Shown: one piece after another, positions 1 to 8,200 of the stretch
Layout of the letters: each line of letters begins with the position of its first letter
How positions within the stretch are numbered: position 1 is the first letter of the stretch
Source: Photobacterium pectinilyticum
Lineage (GTDB): Bacteria; Pseudomonadota; Gammaproteobacteria; Enterobacterales; Vibrionaceae
Length of the DNA: 64,000 nucleotides
Direction of reading: 5' to 3'
NCBI RefSeq assembly: GCF_024357955.1
Contig: NZ_JANEYT010000006.1
Coordinates: 1-64,000, forward strand
Position numbers and translations under genes: made by a program
Notes under the pieces: generated by a model
The model's input: the letters and a program-made list of their open reading frames with translations, nothing else
Databases searched by the model: none
Told to the model about the DNA's origin: nothing

Positions 1-774
1 CACGGAAAAGTGAACAGCATGCAACGGTATCGCTGTAAGAATTGCTTGAAAACCTTTATGGCTACGACAGGGACACCGTTGGCTCGTCTTCATTACAAAG
101 AACAATGGGGTCACTACATGAAATGCATGCTGGAGAGCAAAGTGCTTCGTGTCAGCGCCCGAGAGTGCGGTATTAATCTCAAGACCTCATTCCGCTGGCG
201 ACACCGATTTCTGGAATTACCTACAACCCTTAATGCATCAGGACTTGAAGGAATTATCGAAGCTGATGAAACATTGTTCGCATACTCAGAGAAAGGTTCA
301 AGGACACTGACACGAAAACCCAGAATACGGGGCATGAAAGCATCGAAGCGTGGCCGCTCCAAAGAAGATTGGGTTCCAGTCCTCACCGTTCGTGATCGAG
401 GTAAACATACCTTTGAAGCGCTCCTCCCTAATGTTTCAGAAGAGGCATTAGCCAACGAATTGAAGGGAAAGCTGCAAAAAGATAGTGTCCTTTGCACCGA
501 TGGCTTGCAACCGTATGTCGCCATAAGCCTACGCAATGATTTGATCCATAAAAGGCTGAATGTATCAGCAGGGATCAGGGTGATAGATAAAGTGTTTCAC
601 ATTCAGAATGTTAACGCTTACCACAGCCGCCTAAAGGGTTGGATGAAACGATTCCACGGAGTAGCGACGAAATACTTAGAGCATTACCTTGGTTGGCATC
701 GATACATGGATGTGACTGAAGAAATTAACGAAAACAGGATGTTAAGTCTTCAGCAACAGTTAAAAGGAACATAG
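1..774 (+). mobile_element. IS1595-type (ISXO2-like) transposase, 5'-truncated by window edge
   Basis: The reading frame is already open at base 1, so the true start and the first half of the N-terminal zinc ribbon lie outside the window. Visible is the ribbon's second half (RYRCKNC), then an ISXO2-like catalytic domain: an EADE motif around 258-270, a CTDG motif around 495-505, and the family signature YHSRLKGWMKRFHGVATKYL near 619-678. This is a DDE-type transposase acting on its own element. No stop or frameshift interrupts the visible part, so it may be functional. I could not identify the right terminal inverted repeat in the downstream DNA, so the element's right boundary is undefined. 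Classification is by motif recognition only. Confidence 0.88.
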
Positions 775-1461
775 CGTATAGGTAAGTCTTCATTAAGACT
801 ACAATTGATAAGGTTAAGAGTTAAATGCTTTGATTGGCTTGGTGACTTGTATGAATCGTAATATTTATCTTCTCATATAGTACTGCAATTGACACCTCCA
901 AATAAAGCATTGATTTTTAACGTTTAAGCTTCGTAGTTCAATGAGATGAGCTTCAAGATCTGATGCTTGAAATGCAGAGCCTAGGCAGTAACGCCCAAGG
1001 TGAGCATGATGACATGGATGGGGCTTTAATTTTAAATACCAAACAACACAAATGGAACAAATTATAACGAGTTGGTAACTCGTAACTGTTGATCTTTGAA
1101 GCCATTTTTTGCAGCTACTTGTAGGCTATTTATATACAGTAAAGACTTTGAACTGTAATTGTTCTATCTGACAAGCCACTAACGCTGTAAAAAGGAATTC
1201 AAGTGCTGCCCAAATGGGTGGCAAAAAGCGTTTACTCTTTGTTGAGAGGTGTTTGACTTAAAATGGCTAGTCGGTACACTTCTTGCCTTGATTCACACGC
1301 TTTTGACTAGACGTCTCCATCGAAGAGAATTCAACCATAAAAAGATAACAGCCCCTAACCCCACAGAAATTTGAAGTTAGAGGCGGTATCATATGCATTT
1401 TGCACTTTTTGTTAGACATCAACTTTGGATATGTTGTGAGTAATTTGGAAATAGTAAGAGT
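775..1461. other. A+T-rich non-coding stretch after the IS transposase
   Basis: No convincing gene is present. It must contain the right end of the IS1595-type element, but no terminal repeat could be paired because the left end is outside the window. Small hairpins occur: AGTCTT/AAGACT at 785-800, ACGAGTT/AACTCGT at 1067-1083 and an imperfect CCCCTAAC/GTTAGAGG near 1352-1386. The promoter for the downstream glycosyltransferase pair is presumably here but no strong one was recognised. Confidence 0.5.
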
Positions 1462-2547
1462 ATGAGAGTAGCTATCGCGATTGATCGGTTATCTAAAGGC
1501 GGAGCGCCGAAGGTGATGCTATCACTGGCAAATGAGTTGTTGACACTTGGTCATGAACCACATTTTCTTTTGATATCTGAGGAAAATATCTACAATCTGC
1601 CTAAAGAAATCAATGTTCATTACCTCTTTAAGAGTAATGACAAAAGGCTTAACAGATTATTCAACCTCGATAAGGTCGCTAATGAACTAAATGAAAAAAT
1701 TGCGAAAATCGAATCTGAGGTCGGCCAATTTGACCTGTTTTTGTCTAACCTAGACAAAACAAATTTATTGATGTCCAGAACATCAGTTAAACCATTATTT
1801 TTTGTTATACACGCATCAGTGGAAGAAGAGCTCAAAAGACACGCAATGTTGGGGCCGTTAAAATATGTAAAAAAAATCAGGTCAAAACTAGCGCTTAATG
1901 GCCACCATTTGATCACCGTTTCAAAAGGTATTGAAGAAGAGATTAGAACTAAGGGTAGAATTAAACCAGCATCGATCACCACAATATACAACCCATTTGA
2001 TATTGAGGATATTGTATCTAAGTCACTAGAACCTAACCCAGAAATTCCTAGTGGCGAGTATTGGATTCATATTGGGCGTTTTGTACAACAAAAGAGACAT
2101 GACATCCTTTTTGCATCTTTATCAAAGATGGAAAACAATCTCCCTATTGTTTTGCTTTGCCATAAGCCCAAGCAAGCAAGGAAACTGGCGAGAAAATACG
2201 GTGTTGAAGATCGCTTGATTATCCCAGAATTTCAGTATAATCCCTACCCATGGATTAGAGCAGCTAAAGGAATGTTATTAAGCTCTGATTTTGAAGGACT
2301 TCCAACAGTTTTAATTGAGTCTCTGATATGTGGAACTCCCGTTGTAAGCACTGATTGCCCACATGGCCCAAAGGAGATTTTATTGGATAATTTGGCTGAA
2401 TATTTGGTGCCGAGACGTGATCCAGAGAAACTGGCCCAAAAAGCCGATCTATTGTTGTCAAGAACGATAGACTTGACTGATTGTGGTATTGAAAGCAAAG
2501 TGGCATCAGAAGTGGTGGCTAAGCAATATCTGGGGTTGATGGATTAA
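1462..2547 (+). CDS. Family 4-type glycosyltransferase
   Basis: A 361-residue GT-B fold glycosyltransferase expected to move a sugar from a nucleotide-sugar to a growing surface glycan at the cytoplasmic face of the inner membrane. Visible family features are the N-terminal GGAP loop (13-16), the linker IYNPFD (175-180), the start of the C-terminal Rossmann domain at HIGRF (203-207), and the nucleotide-sugar site SSDFEGLPTVLIES (274-287) with the E-x7-E arrangement, followed by CGTPVVSTDCPHGPKEI. Only 4 bases separate it from the next gene, so the two are probably co-transcribed. Its A+T content is higher than that of the rest of the window, consistent with recent acquisition. Donor and acceptor sugars cannot be read from sequence. 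Confidence 0.85.
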   Translation: MRVAIAIDRLSKGGAPKVMLSLANELLTLGHEPHFLLISEENIYNLPKEINVHYLFKSNDKRLNRLFNLDKVANELNEKIAKIESEVGQFDLFLSNLDKTNLLMSRTSVKPLFFVIHASVEEELKRHAMLGPLKYVKKIRSKLALNGHHLITVSKGIEEEIRTKGRIKPASITTIYNPFDIEDIVSKSLEPNPEIPSGEYWIHIGRFVQQKRHDILFASLSKMENNLPIVLLCHKPKQARKLARKYGVEDRLIIPEFQYNPYPWIRAAKGMLLSSDFEGLPTVLIESLICGTPVVSTDCPHGPKEILLDNLAEYLVPRRDPEKLAQKADLLLSRTIDLTDCGIESKVASEVVAKQYLGLMD

Positions 2548-2551
2548 TTTT

Positions 2552-3550
2552 ATGTCTTTTTTACCAGCCAAGAAAAAAATCGTTTTCGAAAATACCTATT
2601 TTAGTTTGTTCATTTATGTGCTTTTAGATGATGACTGGCAAAATAGTGATTATATCTTTTGGGGGAATCGATTTACGTTGAACTGCGTGAAGCGAATGGC
2701 AAACACTGTAAACGTATTAGCATGCTCCTACCATTATTTGCCTAGGGTAATACCTAAGTTGAATAAAGCGCCGATTCGGTACTTTAAGAGAAAGATTGAG
2801 CAAAAGCAGATTTTTAGAAGCTATGATATTTGTGTTGGCAATGCACGTGAAATAAACAACCCTTTGATAAACATAGACCGAGTTCAAATTGACGACGGCG
2901 TGGGAACAACTCATGTGGAACTGGCTAACGGTCCAAAGAATAAAAGCGTGTTAAATCGCTTTCTGAGTCGACTCGTTCTCAAAGAAGCCACGAAAATTTC
3001 TAAAATTGGAAAGTTTTATCTCAGCCAAGACATTGAAGTAAAAGCTGAGTTCAAAGAAAAGATCGAAGTTCTTGATCTAAATGCTTTGTGGGCAGAAAAA
3101 ACTGAAGAGCAGCGAGCCCAGATACTTGAATTGTTTGATGTTGATGCGAATGAGTTTGAATGCTTCGACAATAGTTACAGTGTACTCTTCACGCAACCTT
3201 TGAATGAAGTTATTTCGGGTTATTCTGAGCAGAGTAAGGTTGATGGCTATAAGACTCTACTTAAAAACTTAGACATAGATGAGTCAAAATTGATTATCAA
3301 ACCTCATCCAGCGGATCAAACGGACTATACTGTGCACTTTCCTCATGCATCGGTTCTTCGCCCAAGCTTTCCTGCGGAAATTATGTCTTTATTAGGCATG
3401 GAAGCGGATAAGGTTATAACATTAACCTCGACAGCCGTTGAGCTTTTTCGACATAGCAGTCGAGAGGTTATCTACGCTAAAGCTCCTGATTATTTTAAAT
3501 TGCCTGAAAAGCGTGCAAAAGCATTCAATGCTCTTAATTTTAAAAAGTAG
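2552..3550 (+). CDS. Sialyltransferase-like glycosyltransferase (GT52/polysialyltransferase type)
   Basis: This 332-residue protein carries the two motifs shared by bacterial sialyltransferases of families GT38/GT52/GT80: a D/E-D/E-G motif (IDDG, 113-116) and an HP motif (KPHP, 250-253). A serine/threonine-rich motif follows (TSTAVELF, 292-299), and LFTQPLNE (212-219) resembles GT52 enzymes. In the known families these residues bind CMP-sialic acid, so the likely role is adding sialic acid or a related nonulosonic acid to surface polysaccharide or lipooligosaccharide. It follows a GT4 gene by 4 bases and shares its low G+C. No sialic-acid synthesis genes are in the window. Specificity is inferred; a capsule-type transferase with another donor is possible. 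Confidence 0.65.
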   Translation: MSFLPAKKKIVFENTYFSLFIYVLLDDDWQNSDYIFWGNRFTLNCVKRMANTVNVLACSYHYLPRVIPKLNKAPIRYFKRKIEQKQIFRSYDICVGNAREINNPLINIDRVQIDDGVGTTHVELANGPKNKSVLNRFLSRLVLKEATKISKIGKFYLSQDIEVKAEFKEKIEVLDLNALWAEKTEEQRAQILELFDVDANEFECFDNSYSVLFTQPLNEVISGYSEQSKVDGYKTLLKNLDIDESKLIIKPHPADQTDYTVHFPHASVLRPSFPAEIMSLLGMEADKVITLTSTAVELFRHSSREVIYAKAPDYFKLPEKRAKAFNALNFKK

Positions 3551-3567
3551 TATGATGCTTGCTGTTC

Positions 3568-3592
3568 CTTATCGCATCGCCGATGCGATAAG
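3568..3592. repeat. 25-base near-perfect palindrome
   Basis: CTTATCGCATCG and CGATGCGATAAG flank a single central C, giving a 12-base stem if extruded or transcribed. It lies 18 bases after the sialyltransferase-like gene and just before a second, perfect palindrome. No T-run follows it. Confidence 0.7.
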
Positions 3593-3611
3593 CCTGGCAT
3601 TGCGTAGTTTT

Positions 3612-3637
3612 GGCCAGCAACCGGTTGCTGGCCTTTA
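3612..3637 (+). terminator. Perfect 22-base palindrome with short T tail, probable terminator
   Basis: GGCCAGCAACC is followed immediately by its exact reverse complement GGTTGCTGGCC (3612-3633), then TTTAAT. It would end transcription of the glycosyltransferase pair. The T tail is short, so efficiency is uncertain. Confidence 0.65.
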
Positions 3638-3793
3638 ATCATCTATTGCATCGTGCAAAGAATACAGCACCTTCGCCCCTTTCGTACCCTAATATCTTTC
3701 TTCCTTCCTCAGTGTTCTCGTTACTCTTGTTCTATGAACTAACTGCCTTGACCGCACGTAATTATATGTATTCAGTTTCGTGGGTAGCTCAAT

Positions 3794-5158
3794 ATGAAAT
3801 CGGAGATGATGATTAACAAAGGTAAGCCAGGTACGGCAAGAGAATACGCAAAAGTCCCCAAAGGGCGCCTCTCTCGTTTGGGACAACTAGGTTCATTGGC
3901 AACGCGTGTTGCTGGCAGCATGGTCACCGAAGGGGTTAAACAACTCGCCCAGGGAAACCGCCCCAAAGCCAGTGAGTTATTACTTACCCCAAGCAATGCC
4001 AAGCGTGTCGCAGAGCAATTAGCTCAACTTCGGGGGGCGGCAATGAAGGTGGGGCAGCTACTTTCTATGGACGCTGGCGACCTGCTACCCCCCGAGTTGA
4101 CTGAGTTGCTCGCCCGTTTGCGGGCAGAAGCTAAAGCCATGCCCATCAGCCAACTCAACGCAGTCCTGCAGGATGAATGGGAGGTTGATTGGCAAGACAG
4201 GTTCCAAACCTTCTCTTTCTACCCCGTTGCAGCAGCTTCAATTGGTCAGGTTCATTCAGCCACTAACCTCAATGGCGAAAAGATAGCGCTGAAAATCCAG
4301 TACCCAGGTATAAAAGAAAGTATCGACAGTGATGTCGATAATGTCGCGACATTACTACGGGTATCAGGTCTATTACCCAAGGATGTCGATTATAAAGATT
4401 TGCTAGAAGAGGCAAAACAGCAGCTTCATGCTGAAGCCGATTATCAACTCGAGGCCTCATTACTCAAGCAATACCAACAGCACCTTGCTAATGATTCTCG
4501 TTACCTCGTCCCCTCTGTTTTCGATCAGTTGACGACTGAAAACATCCTTGCCATGCAATTTGTCGACGGCTTGCCAGTGGAGTCACTGGCGGATCAGCCG
4601 CAGCATACCCGTGACCTAGTCGTGGAGCTTGCTTTCGAATTGCTGTTCAAAGAAATGTTTGAATTCAAACTGGTACAAACCGATCCAAATTTTGCAAATT
4701 TCCAATTCAAAGAACAGACCCAACAATTGGTTTTGTTAGATTTCGGGGCGACTCGTGCCTACCCCACCCATGTTGCAGAAGGGTACCAACAACTGCTTAG
4801 CGCCGCCCTTTATCACGACAAAACGTGTATGAGTGATGCGCTACGACAAATCGGCTTTTTCAGCCAACCAATTACCCCCTCACAGCAAAGTGCCGTGATT
4901 GATCTTTGCTTGGAAGCCTGCGAACCGATCATGACAGAAGGCGTGTTTGACTTCGGCCAAACCGACTTAGCTAAGCGTATTCGAGATGCAGGCAGCGCAC
5001 TGAGCATGAAGGAGAATTACTGGCACGCCCCACCTGCGGATGCAATATTCTTCCACCGTAAATTAGGTGGGCTTTACCTTCTGGCTGCTCGACTCAAAGC
5101 AAAAGTCAATGTAAGGGAGATCTTTTCTCCGTATTTATTGGCTCCAACAAGTACATAA
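3794..5158 (+). CDS. ABC1/AarF (UbiB-like) atypical kinase family protein
   Basis: A 454-residue member of the ABC1/ADCK/UbiB atypical kinase family, which supports isoprenoid-lipid (often ubiquinone) metabolism through ATPase activity rather than classical protein phosphorylation. In order: the KxGQ motif (KVGQ, 85-88), the alanine-rich nucleotide loop AASIGQVH (147-154), the nucleotide-binding lysine in ALKIQYPG (165-172), a catalytic-loop variant QTDPNFANF (295-303) and the metal-binding DFG (316-318). It lacks the C-terminal membrane helices of UbiB itself, so it is a paralogue rather than UbiB. It is monocistronic, between a terminator and a convergent small gene. Its substrate is unknown. 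Confidence 0.85.
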   Translation: MKSEMMINKGKPGTAREYAKVPKGRLSRLGQLGSLATRVAGSMVTEGVKQLAQGNRPKASELLLTPSNAKRVAEQLAQLRGAAMKVGQLLSMDAGDLLPPELTELLARLRAEAKAMPISQLNAVLQDEWEVDWQDRFQTFSFYPVAAASIGQVHSATNLNGEKIALKIQYPGIKESIDSDVDNVATLLRVSGLLPKDVDYKDLLEEAKQQLHAEADYQLEASLLKQYQQHLANDSRYLVPSVFDQLTTENILAMQFVDGLPVESLADQPQHTRDLVVELAFELLFKEMFEFKLVQTDPNFANFQFKEQTQQLVLLDFGATRAYPTHVAEGYQQLLSAALYHDKTCMSDALRQIGFFSQPITPSQQSAVIDLCLEACEPIMTEGVFDFGQTDLAKRIRDAGSALSMKENYWHAPPADAIFFHRKLGGLYLLAARLKAKVNVREIFSPYLLAPTST

Positions 5159-5167
5159 CGCGTTTCT

Positions 5168-5497
5168 CTACGAAGAAGGGCTCAGGTAATGAGCCCGCCA
5201 ATAGCCAGCGTCATCAAACAATTCTTCATTAATAGCAATGGCATTTTCGATCGACAAAAACAGTGCAGAATTTTCTTCACCTAACATTTTAAGCTTTTCA
5301 CGTGCCCTGTACAGTTCAGCGATGTAATCCTGCTGGATTTGTACTGACGGGCTTTGAGACTGACTCTGAGCAGCATAACTTTGACTCCGACTCCCTTCAC
5401 CAGCTTGCGGTCCATCTTGCTCCAGACTGACAACAAGTAACGAGCAGCCTAGAGCCATACCTAACAAACCTGTCGTTATTACACTATTCATAATCAT
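5168..5497 (-). CDS. Small exported or membrane-anchored hypothetical protein
   Basis: A 109-residue protein that I do not recognise. Residues about 4-24 form a hydrophobic N-terminal segment (signal peptide or anchor), followed by a polar Q/S-rich stretch (about 35-50) and a charged helical C-terminal half (AELYRAREKLKMLGEENSALF). It is convergent with the ABC1 kinase gene, with 9 bases between the stops. The alternative start is the methionine at residue 3. A structural periplasmic role is possible, but no function can be assigned. Confidence 0.5.
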   Translation of the reverse strand: MIMNSVITTGLLGMALGCSLLVVSLEQDGPQAGEGSRSQSYAAQSQSQSPSVQIQQDYIAELYRAREKLKMLGEENSALFLSIENAIAINEELFDDAGYWRAHYLSPSS

Positions 5498-5685
5498 GCA
5501 ACCTCAACCCCGAACATTAATTTCATAATGACAACCAATTAAACGACGTTCAATTAATGCAGGCTGAACGAGTGAGCTTTACTCTACATTATGCATACAC
5601 TCAATATTCTGCCACCCCATATATACATAGAGCTGGATTCACTTAACTACATAGGAATAGAGAGGCAAGTTGCGCCTCCTTCACA

Positions 5686-6594
5686 TTAGGGAGCCGATTT
5701 AGCTGATGCTGTATATGTCTCCGACTTTGGTAATTTCGGTTTTCGAGTAACAAGGAACACGGCAACGGCGGCCAAAACAAACCCAGCAACACCCAACTCA
5801 TCAAAACTTTCACCAAAAATCAGCCAGGCTTGGAAAGCGGTCATTGGCGGCACGAGATAAAAAGTCGAGGCGACTTTAGATGACTCACCATGCTTAACCA
5901 TGTACAGCAACAGTAAAATCGCCACGACTGACAACACCAAGACTAACCAACTCAAAGCAAACACAAATGTCGGGGTCCAGTTAACTTCCATAGTCTCGGT
6001 CGTCAATGCCACCGGTAAGAACAGTAATGCAGCCGCACTGTATTGCCACACCGCGCTTCCCACCATATCTATCCCCTGGCAGAATTTTTTCTGGTATAAG
6101 GTACCAAAGGTGATCCCCACTAAAGACAAGAGTGTGAAGAGATAAGCCATCTCACGGCTACCGTCCTGGTGCCAAGCCATATTGCCTTGTAAGACAAGAT
6201 TAATCCCGATAAAACCAATGACGAGTCCAACCCACTGTGATGCCCGCATACGCTCTCCGACACAACCAAACATTACCACGGCGGTCACTATCGGCTGCAA
6301 CCCGACCAACAGCGAACACAGCCCTGCAGGCATACCCAAACCAATGGCAAAATAGGTTCCTCCCAAATAAAAGCCGTGGATCAGTAACCCTGCGACCATG
6401 CAGTGGGCCATTGCCTTCCCGGTGGGGACTCGGACTCTGAGAGTAACAACCAGCAACAAGAACACGGTGATATTCGCCACCATCCTCAACAGCAAGAATG
6501 TCGCCGGCTCAGCATAGGGTAAACCCAACCTTGCGCCAATAAAGCCGGAACTCCAAAGCACAACAAACAAAAATGGGATAAAACGCGTCATCAT
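5686..6594 (-). CDS. EamA/DMT-superfamily metabolite exporter
   Basis: About 302 residues with ten hydrophobic segments arranged as two EamA repeats, typical of drug/metabolite transporters of the inner membrane. The start is placed at 6594 because the longer frame begins with a TTG, whereas ATG-ATG at 6594/6591 is preceded by GAGAGG. It is divergent from a MocR-type regulator, the classical arrangement in which the regulator controls the transporter. Repeated TAGGGTACA-like words lie between the two genes. The substrate (amino acid, amine or vitamin-like compound) is unknown. Confidence 0.85.
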   Translation of the reverse strand: MMTRFIPFLFVVLWSSGFIGARLGLPYAEPATFLLLRMVANITVFLLLVVTLRVRVPTGKAMAHCMVAGLLIHGFYLGGTYFAIGLGMPAGLCSLLVGLQPIVTAVVMFGCVGERMRASQWVGLVIGFIGINLVLQGNMAWHQDGSREMAYLFTLLSLVGITFGTLYQKKFCQGIDMVGSAVWQYSAAALLFLPVALTTETMEVNWTPTFVFALSWLVLVLSVVAILLLLYMVKHGESSKVASTFYLVPPMTAFQAWLIFGESFDELGVAGFVLAAVAVFLVTRKPKLPKSETYTASAKSAP

Positions 6595-6635
6595 GACCCT
6601 CTCACTTTCTTTTTCCCTCAATAGCTTTTACTTTA

Positions 6636-6687
6636 TAGGGGTACAAAAAACTTGGTAGGGACAGATTTGTGTATTTTTTAGGGTACA
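6636..6687. promoter_or_regulatory. Candidate MocR operator: TAGGG(G)TACA repeats
   Basis: The divergent EamA/MocR intergenic region contains TAGGGGTACA (6636-6645), a degraded TAGGGACA (6656-6663) and TAGGGTACA (6679-6687), all in the same orientation. MocR-type regulators usually bind direct repeats. An exact inverted copy occurs again at 8169-8179, before the sugar dehydrogenase gene. Binding is inferred. Confidence 0.5.
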
Positions 6688-6692
6688 GATGA

Positions 6693-8150
6693 ATGGATGA
6701 CAGCCATAGCCAGTTGAAAACAAAATACCACTATGTATATCGATGGATTGCAGAGCGCATTGATAAACAAAATTTTCAACCCGGAGAGCGCTTGCCGTCT
6801 ATTCGGGATCTGAGTCAACAACTGTCAGTAAGCAAAAACACGGTGATCCGTGCCTACCAGCAACTTGAGGCCAACCAGAAAATCACCGCTCTGGCTCGTT
6901 CTGGCTACCGAGTCAATACATCCGCCATAGCTTCAACCAGCCTCAAGCCAGTACCAGAACCCGGTTTTGTCGATTTAATGTCCTTGAGCAAGAAAATTAT
7001 GGGGCTACCAATATCCCGTGAGGTACTGCCGATGGGCTCAGCTCATCCTGATACAGACTTCCCTGCCATCAATAGCCTGTATGCTGAGATTGGCCGTCAT
7101 AGTCGCTATCAACGCCATATCCCCAGTCACTACCAGCTCCCCCCCGGCAACGATTTGTTATTGAAACAATTAGTAGGAATAAACCGAGAGCTGGGTATTA
7201 CCACCTCCAAACAATCATTGCTGTTAACCCACGGTGCCCAGCAAGCAATCAGCCTGAGCTTGCAAGCTATCACCTCTACTGGTGATATTGTTTTAGTCGA
7301 ATCTGCCAGTTACTTTGGTAACTTGATGTTGTTGGAATCTCTTGGCCTGAGAGTGATCGAAATTCCAGCTAGCCCAGTAACGGGGATCCACCTTGATGCC
7401 CTAGAGCAAGCTCTTAAAGAATGGTCAGTCAAAGCTATTTTGATCAACCCCAGTTTCAACAACCCCACCGGGTATGTGATGTCGACGGCTGATAGGCTTC
7501 GCTTTCTTGCTATAACCAGTGGGATCCCGATCATCGAAGATGATGTCTTTGGTGGGCTAGCCTATCAGCAACGTCCCCTGCCACTGAAAACCCTCGACCA
7601 AGATAATCGGGTGATCTATTGCAACTCTTTATCGAAAACCCTGGACTCCCGTCTTCGTATCGGCTGGGTCATTGCCGGACAATACCAAACTGTGATTGAA
7701 AAAAGACTACTGACTGACAACATGGGCAGCCCCAACCTAATCCACTCTGCCGTAGCCCAATTCCTTGAAGGGGGAAAATACCGTCAGCATCTTGGAAAAA
7801 TTCGTCGCAGCTATGCTAAAAAACAAAAGCTATTTTCTCGGCAACTAACCAAAGCCTTGGATCACTATCCGCAACTACAGGGACAATATCATCTTACTCA
7901 GCCAGTTGGTGGGTTCCTATGCTGGCTCATCTTACCCGAAGAGGTAAACAGCCAAGCCATCTACCAAGAAACACTAAAACAAGGGATCAGCGTATTACCT
8001 GGCAGCATGTTCAGCACCAACAAGCGCTATGCCCATTGCCTACGCTTAAGCTTTGCCAACTTTCGCGAAGACGACACCTGGCAACGCGGGCTAAGGCAAC
8101 TGGCTACGATCATTGCGAGACAAATCATCCCTCTGACCGGAGACACCTGA
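6693..8150 (+). CDS. MocR-type (GntR/aminotransferase fusion) transcriptional regulator
   Basis: A 485-residue fusion of a GntR winged helix-turn-helix (about residues 10-78, with GERLPSIRDLSQQLSVSKNTV) to a fold-type I aminotransferase domain. The PLP-binding elements are visible: NNPTG (256-260), EDDVFGG around 282-288 and SLSK with the internal aldimine lysine at about 315. Members of this family sense PLP adducts of amino compounds and activate or repress a neighbouring operon. The divergent EamA exporter is the natural target. The ATG lies only 5 bases after a TAGGGTACA word and has almost no Shine-Dalgarno, suggesting autoregulation and a very short leader. PdxR or GabR identity is not supported by the neighbours. 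Confidence 0.88.
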   Translation: MDDSHSQLKTKYHYVYRWIAERIDKQNFQPGERLPSIRDLSQQLSVSKNTVIRAYQQLEANQKITALARSGYRVNTSAIASTSLKPVPEPGFVDLMSLSKKIMGLPISREVLPMGSAHPDTDFPAINSLYAEIGRHSRYQRHIPSHYQLPPGNDLLLKQLVGINRELGITTSKQSLLLTHGAQQAISLSLQAITSTGDIVLVESASYFGNLMLLESLGLRVIEIPASPVTGIHLDALEQALKEWSVKAILINPSFNNPTGYVMSTADRLRFLAITSGIPIIEDDVFGGLAYQQRPLPLKTLDQDNRVIYCNSLSKTLDSRLRIGWVIAGQYQTVIEKRLLTDNMGSPNLIHSAVAQFLEGGKYRQHLGKIRRSYAKKQKLFSRQLTKALDHYPQLQGQYHLTQPVGGFLCWLILPEEVNSQAIYQETLKQGISVLPGSMFSTNKRYAHCLRLSFANFREDDTWQRGLRQLATIIARQIIPLTGDT

Positions 8151-8168
8151 ACCAAACTGCTACACTAC

Positions 8169-8179
8169 TTGTACCCTAA
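8169..8179. promoter_or_regulatory. Third TAGGGTACA-type word, inverted, before sugar dehydrogenase
   Basis: TTGTACCCTAA is the reverse complement of the TTAGGGTACAA-type word found upstream of the MocR gene. It lies 22 bases before the dehydrogenase start and 19 bases after the MocR stop, so the regulator may also control that gene. Confidence 0.4.
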
Positions 8180-8200
8180 TGAATAGAGGAAGGAGCCTTC

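Noticed and set aside
1150-1395. Possible integron attC-like sequence (AACGCT...AGCGTTT, and CCCCTAAC...GTTAGAGG)
   Set aside because: The arms do not carry paired R and L boxes with the expected spacing, no integrase or cassette array is visible, and the neighbouring frames do not look like cassettes.
3438-3816. Two short plus-strand frames between the sialyltransferase-like gene and the kinase gene
   Set aside because: They overlap the preceding gene or the palindromes and kinase leader, with no ribosome site and no protein-like composition.
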